Positions 41,918 through 44,230 of a DNA stretch of 44,230 nucleotides are shown here, in pieces. Made by a program: the position numbers and the translations under genes. This DNA comes from Labilithrix sp. (GTDB lineage Bacteria; Myxococcota_A; Polyangia; Polyangiales; Polyangiaceae), in assembly GCA_019637105.1 (NCBI GenBank), contig JAHBWF010000054.1, positions 1-44,230 of the forward strand, in the 5' to 3' direction. The notes under the pieces were generated by a model. The model was not told the origin of the DNA and searched no databases. It worked only from the letters and a program-made list of their open reading frames with translations. Numbering within the stretch: position 1 is the first letter of the stretch; each line of letters begins with the position of its first letter.

Positions 41918-42994
41918 ATGTCTTCGTACTGGCAAACGGTGTTGAGCGGATGCCGCGTTGGGGCTCGCAAAGCGCGCGCGCGATTCGTCGGACGCGCGCT
42001 CCCGGCGATGGCCGCCCTGGCGGCGTCGCTCTCGGGTTGCGTCGCCGAGAGCGAGCCGGCCACGGAGGAGGCGCCGGCCGAGGACTCCGTCGGCCTGCTT
42101 CTCGGCAGCGGTTGCTGCGGCGTGCCGCCGGCGAGCCCGTCGCTGAACGGGCTTCGGCTGTCCCTCACGAGCGGCCTCGCGATACCCACGGCCGACGTCA
42201 CGAGCGCGGCGACCGCGTACCTCGTGCCGTACGACTCGAACACGATCGCGCTCTACGACGGTGTCGCGTGGATCTCGCGCGCGATGACGGACGAGGCGTC
42301 GGTCTCCAACCTGAGCACCAGCGCGAATAAGAGCTACGACGTGTTCGCGTACTGGGACGGCACGAAGGTGGTGCTCGAAAAGCACGAGACTCCGGTGACG
42401 CCGACGGTGGCGCTTCAGGACGGCGTGCCCGTGAAGGGGAACGACCCGCGGCGCCGCTACGTGGGCGTCGTGGCGACGAACGCGTCCGGATACTTCGAGG
42501 ACTCGGCGAAGAACCGGCTCGTGTGGAATCGGAACAACCAGGTGCGACGACCGATCAACGGCGTCGACCTGAGCTCGTGGGGCTTGTCCGGCAACAACGC
42601 GTGGCGAGAAGTGCGGAACAACGCGGCGAACCGCGTGAAGATCGCCTCCGGCGTCCTGAGCGGCGGGGTGTCGGGGGCGTCAGGGACGTACCTCTCGGCG
42701 GAGGCCGTCGGGATGTGCGTGCCCGCAACGAGCGGCGCGAACGGCGCGTACTTCGCGACGGGCATCGGCATCGACTCGACCAGCACGAACTCGGCGCAGA
42801 TCGTCGAGCTCGCCGCCGGGACGTATCCGTCCACGTACGCACACGGCTACGCCGCCTACCACGGTTACCTCGCTCCGGGGGTCCACACCGTCCACTGGCT
42901 CGAGATCGCCATGCCCGGGTCGTTCACGTGCATCGGTTACGCCTACAGCCCGCCCTTCGGAAGGCTCGGCCTCAACGGATCGGTGCTGATGTGA
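41918..42994 (+). CDS. lipoprotein with phage-tail-fibre-like domain, paralogue 2
   Basis: Predicted lipoprotein of 358 residues. An N-terminal extension of about 25 residues with basic residues precedes the signal helix, which ends in the lipobox LSGC (Cys41). The mature part repeats the arrangement of the preceding gene: CCGVPPASPSLNGLRLSL, SNTIALYDGVAWIS, KSYDVFAYWDGTKVVLE, VALQDGVPVKG, RRYVGVVATNASGYFEDS, RLVWNRNNQVRRPINGVDL and a C-terminus of HTVHWLEIAMPGSFTCIG and PPFGRLGLNGSVLM. Cys residues at the start and near the end recur in both proteins and may form a disulfide. The two genes are tandem, 147 bases apart, and probably arose by duplication. A GAGAGG site about ten bases upstream supports the start. 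Role unknown. Confidence 0.8.
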   Translation: MSSYWQTVLSGCRVGARKARARFVGRALPAMAALAASLSGCVAESEPATEEAPAEDSVGLLLGSGCCGVPPASPSLNGLRLSLTSGLAIPTADVTSAATAYLVPYDSNTIALYDGVAWISRAMTDEASVSNLSTSANKSYDVFAYWDGTKVVLEKHETPVTPTVALQDGVPVKGNDPRRRYVGVVATNASGYFEDSAKNRLVWNRNNQVRRPINGVDLSSWGLSGNNAWREVRNNAANRVKIASGVLSGGVSGASGTYLSAEAVGMCVPATSGANGAYFATGIGIDSTSTNSAQIVELAAGTYPSTYAHGYAAYHGYLAPGVHTVHWLEIAMPGSFTCIGYAYSPPFGRLGLNGSVLM

Positions 42995-43022
42995 GCGCGC
43001 GAGCGGAGGATCGAGGTTCGAC

Positions 43023-43706
43023 ATGAGCGCGAAGCGTGCACGAGGACGAAGCCTGCGATGGTTCGCGGCGATCGGGGGAGCGCCCGTGGCGATGGCGCTC
43101 GCGGCGGTGGCGTGCGGAGGCAGCACGGCGGACGCGACGCTGTTCGGCGACGGCGGCCAGACTGCGCCCGACCCGTCCGACGGAGCGTCCGAGCTGGACG
43201 TGGTCAGCGCGCCACCCGAAGAGCGTCCGCCTCCAGCTTCGCCGAACGACGCAGGCGTTTCGGACGCCGCCGAGGCGGGGATGGATGCGGAGCCTGCCCC
43301 GGCTCCGGCAGGGTTCGTCCAATGCGGCGCGACGCCGTGCGATGTGCGTTCGCATTCCTGCTGCGGGCGGCCGGAAGGGACGCGCGCGTGCGTGCTCCTC
43401 GACGCTGGATTTGGAGCGTGCCTTGGCGGCGACCGGGTCAGGTGCGACGCCCCGAGTGATTGCACCGGTCTCGACCACTGCCGGCTCAGCGGGTACGGGC
43501 CATGGTTTGCTGCCTCGTGCATTCAGGGAAACGTGGGGTTCCCCAAGGTGCACCCCAACGGAGGATTCGAGATCCTGATGTGCGATCCCAATCCCACTCC
43601 GCCCTACCCAAGCTGCCCCGGCGCCGCGCCGTGCACTCGTCAGAGTTGCCGAGGCTTCGTATTCGACCTCTGCGGTGAAATCCCTGACGGCGGTTGCGAC
43701 CCGTGA
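43023..43706 (+). CDS. Cys-rich myxobacterial-type lipoprotein
   Basis: Predicted lipoprotein of 227 residues. The signal peptide ends in the lipobox AVAC (Cys31). A long low-complexity Asp/Pro/Ala/Ser linker (to about residue 96) is followed by a Cys-rich domain with about 14 Cys (CGATPCDVRSHSCCG, CDAPSDCTGLDHC, CPGAAPCTRQSCRG, CGEIPDGGCDP), likely to fold as a disulfide-stabilised domain outside the cell. Similar linker-plus-Cys-rich designs are common among myxobacterial surface proteins, where their role is largely unknown. It starts 28 bases after the preceding gene and is followed by another lipoprotein gene, so the four probably form one transcription unit. Confidence 0.82.
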   Translation: MSAKRARGRSLRWFAAIGGAPVAMALAAVACGGSTADATLFGDGGQTAPDPSDGASELDVVSAPPEERPPPASPNDAGVSDAAEAGMDAEPAPAPAGFVQCGATPCDVRSHSCCGRPEGTRACVLLDAGFGACLGGDRVRCDAPSDCTGLDHCRLSGYGPWFAASCIQGNVGFPKVHPNGGFEILMCDPNPTPPYPSCPGAAPCTRQSCRGFVFDLCGEIPDGGCDP

Positions 43707-43729
43707 TCGAAGGACTGCGAAGGATACTC

Positions 43730-44230
43730 ATGAGACGCCGAGAATCGACGATGTCGCGAGCGCTGACCTTGGGCGCCGTTGGAATGATGACCGCGAGCGC
43801 TGCCGTCGCCACCGGTTGCGACGACGACCGCGGTGCGCGGCCGCCCCGGCCCGACGAGATCCCCGTCCTCGCGTCGATCCCCGCTGGGAAGGCGACGATT
43901 GGCCTCGAGCTCGGCACGCAACGAGACGAGCGGTCGCTCGAAGCGTTTCACATCACGAAGTTTCCGATTACCGTGAAGCACTATCGCCAGTGCGTAGCGG
44001 CGGGCGCATGCGATGCGCCTGCCCTTGCGAGCTATGAATGCGGCGGCGCGGGCGAGTTTACGCGCCTCCGCGGACCGACGTTCAACGTGCCGGGCGGCGA
44101 CGAGCTCCCGGTCACGTGCGTGACGCCGGAGCAAGCGATCGGGTACTGTCGATGGCTCGGCGGCACGCTGCCGGATCCGTCCCAGTGGCTCGTCGCGGCG
44201 CGGGGCACGTCGGTCCGAAGGTACGCGTGG
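43730..44230 (+). CDS. FGE-sulfatase-fold lipoprotein (SUMF1-like), 3' end outside window
   Basis: N-terminal 167 residues of a predicted lipoprotein. The signal peptide ends in the lipobox ATGC (Cys30), then an Arg/Pro linker. The domain shows the sequence expected of the formylglycine-generating-enzyme fold: IPAGKATIGLE, EAFHITKFPITVKHYRQCV, ELPVTCVTPEQAIGYCRWLGG and LPDPSQWLVAARGTSVRRYAW. Typical members have P-V-T-x-V-S/T and A-x-x-Y-C-x-W; here these are PVTCVTPEQAIGYCRWL. Bacterial secreted members often lack enzymatic function and act as binding modules, and the redox Cys pair, if present, would lie beyond the window. A GAAGGATACTC site precedes the ATG at 43730. It is the last visible gene of the lipoprotein cluster. 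Confidence 0.87.
   Translation, partial: MRRRESTMSRALTLGAVGMMTASAAVATGCDDDRGARPPRPDEIPVLASIPAGKATIGLELGTQRDERSLEAFHITKFPITVKHYRQCVAAGACDAPALASYECGGAGEFTRLRGPTFNVPGGDELPVTCVTPEQAIGYCRWLGGTLPDPSQWLVAARGTSVRRYAW

Overview
The window is a stretch of very GC-rich bacterial chromosome with strong G/C preference at third codon positions and closely packed genes on both strands. The gene content points to a myxobacterium, probably of the Polyangia type: at least three eukaryote-like Ser/Thr protein kinases, two orphan sensor kinases, many lipoproteins with Ala/Pro/Asp-rich linkers after the lipobox, a C1-type cysteine peptidase, and a sulfatase-modifying-factor-like lipoprotein. This placement rests on gene content only. 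No rRNA, tRNA, CRISPR array or recognisable transposase was found.

Layout. 1-4543: signalling block with a left-truncated Ser/Thr kinase, a parvulin-like lipoprotein, a Ser/Thr kinase fused to a cyclic-nucleotide-binding domain, and a NarL-type sensor histidine kinase. 4720-7408: a GT-C-like membrane glycosyltransferase and a retropepsin-like lipoprotein. 7426-10154: a translationally coupled pair, homoserine dehydrogenase then a class V aminotransferase, preceded by a leader RNA with a clear intrinsic terminator (10202-10236), which suggests attenuation or a riboswitch. 10470-12668: an M3 metallopeptidase lipoprotein. 12881-15812: a Kef-type cation/proton antiporter overlapping a tandem universal stress protein gene. 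15843-19042: a small conserved-looking gene, a papain-like lipoprotein, and a lipase-like lipoprotein gene with an apparent frameshift. 19240-24498: a 1105-residue kinase with a long helical N-terminal half, a small helical protein, and a hybrid histidine kinase. 24744-28731: a DUF4136-like lipoprotein, an acyl-CoA oxidase with an unusual N-terminal extension, and a DMT-family exporter. 28837-31633: an isochorismatase-family hydrolase divergent from a FadR-type regulator and a GlcD-like FAD oxidase, with a perfect palindromic operator candidate between them. 31709-34288: an alpha/beta hydrolase behind another palindrome, a small partner protein, a lipoprotein with three HxH motifs, and a PEBP protein. 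34422-39559: a coupled MoxR AAA ATPase / VWA pair of unusual size. 39560-40735: a gene-poor region of about 1.2 kb, partly AT-rich, with short repeats and one small ORF with a near-ideal ribosome binding site. 40736-44230: four consecutive lipoprotein genes, the first two paralogues that resemble a phage tail-fibre-like domain, the last an FGE-sulfatase-fold lipoprotein cut by the window end.

The best leads for something undescribed are the structured attenuator-like leader of the homoserine dehydrogenase operon, the pair of phage-structural-like lipoproteins with the AT-rich region before them, the kinase/cNMP-sensor fusion, and the large MoxR-VWA pair.
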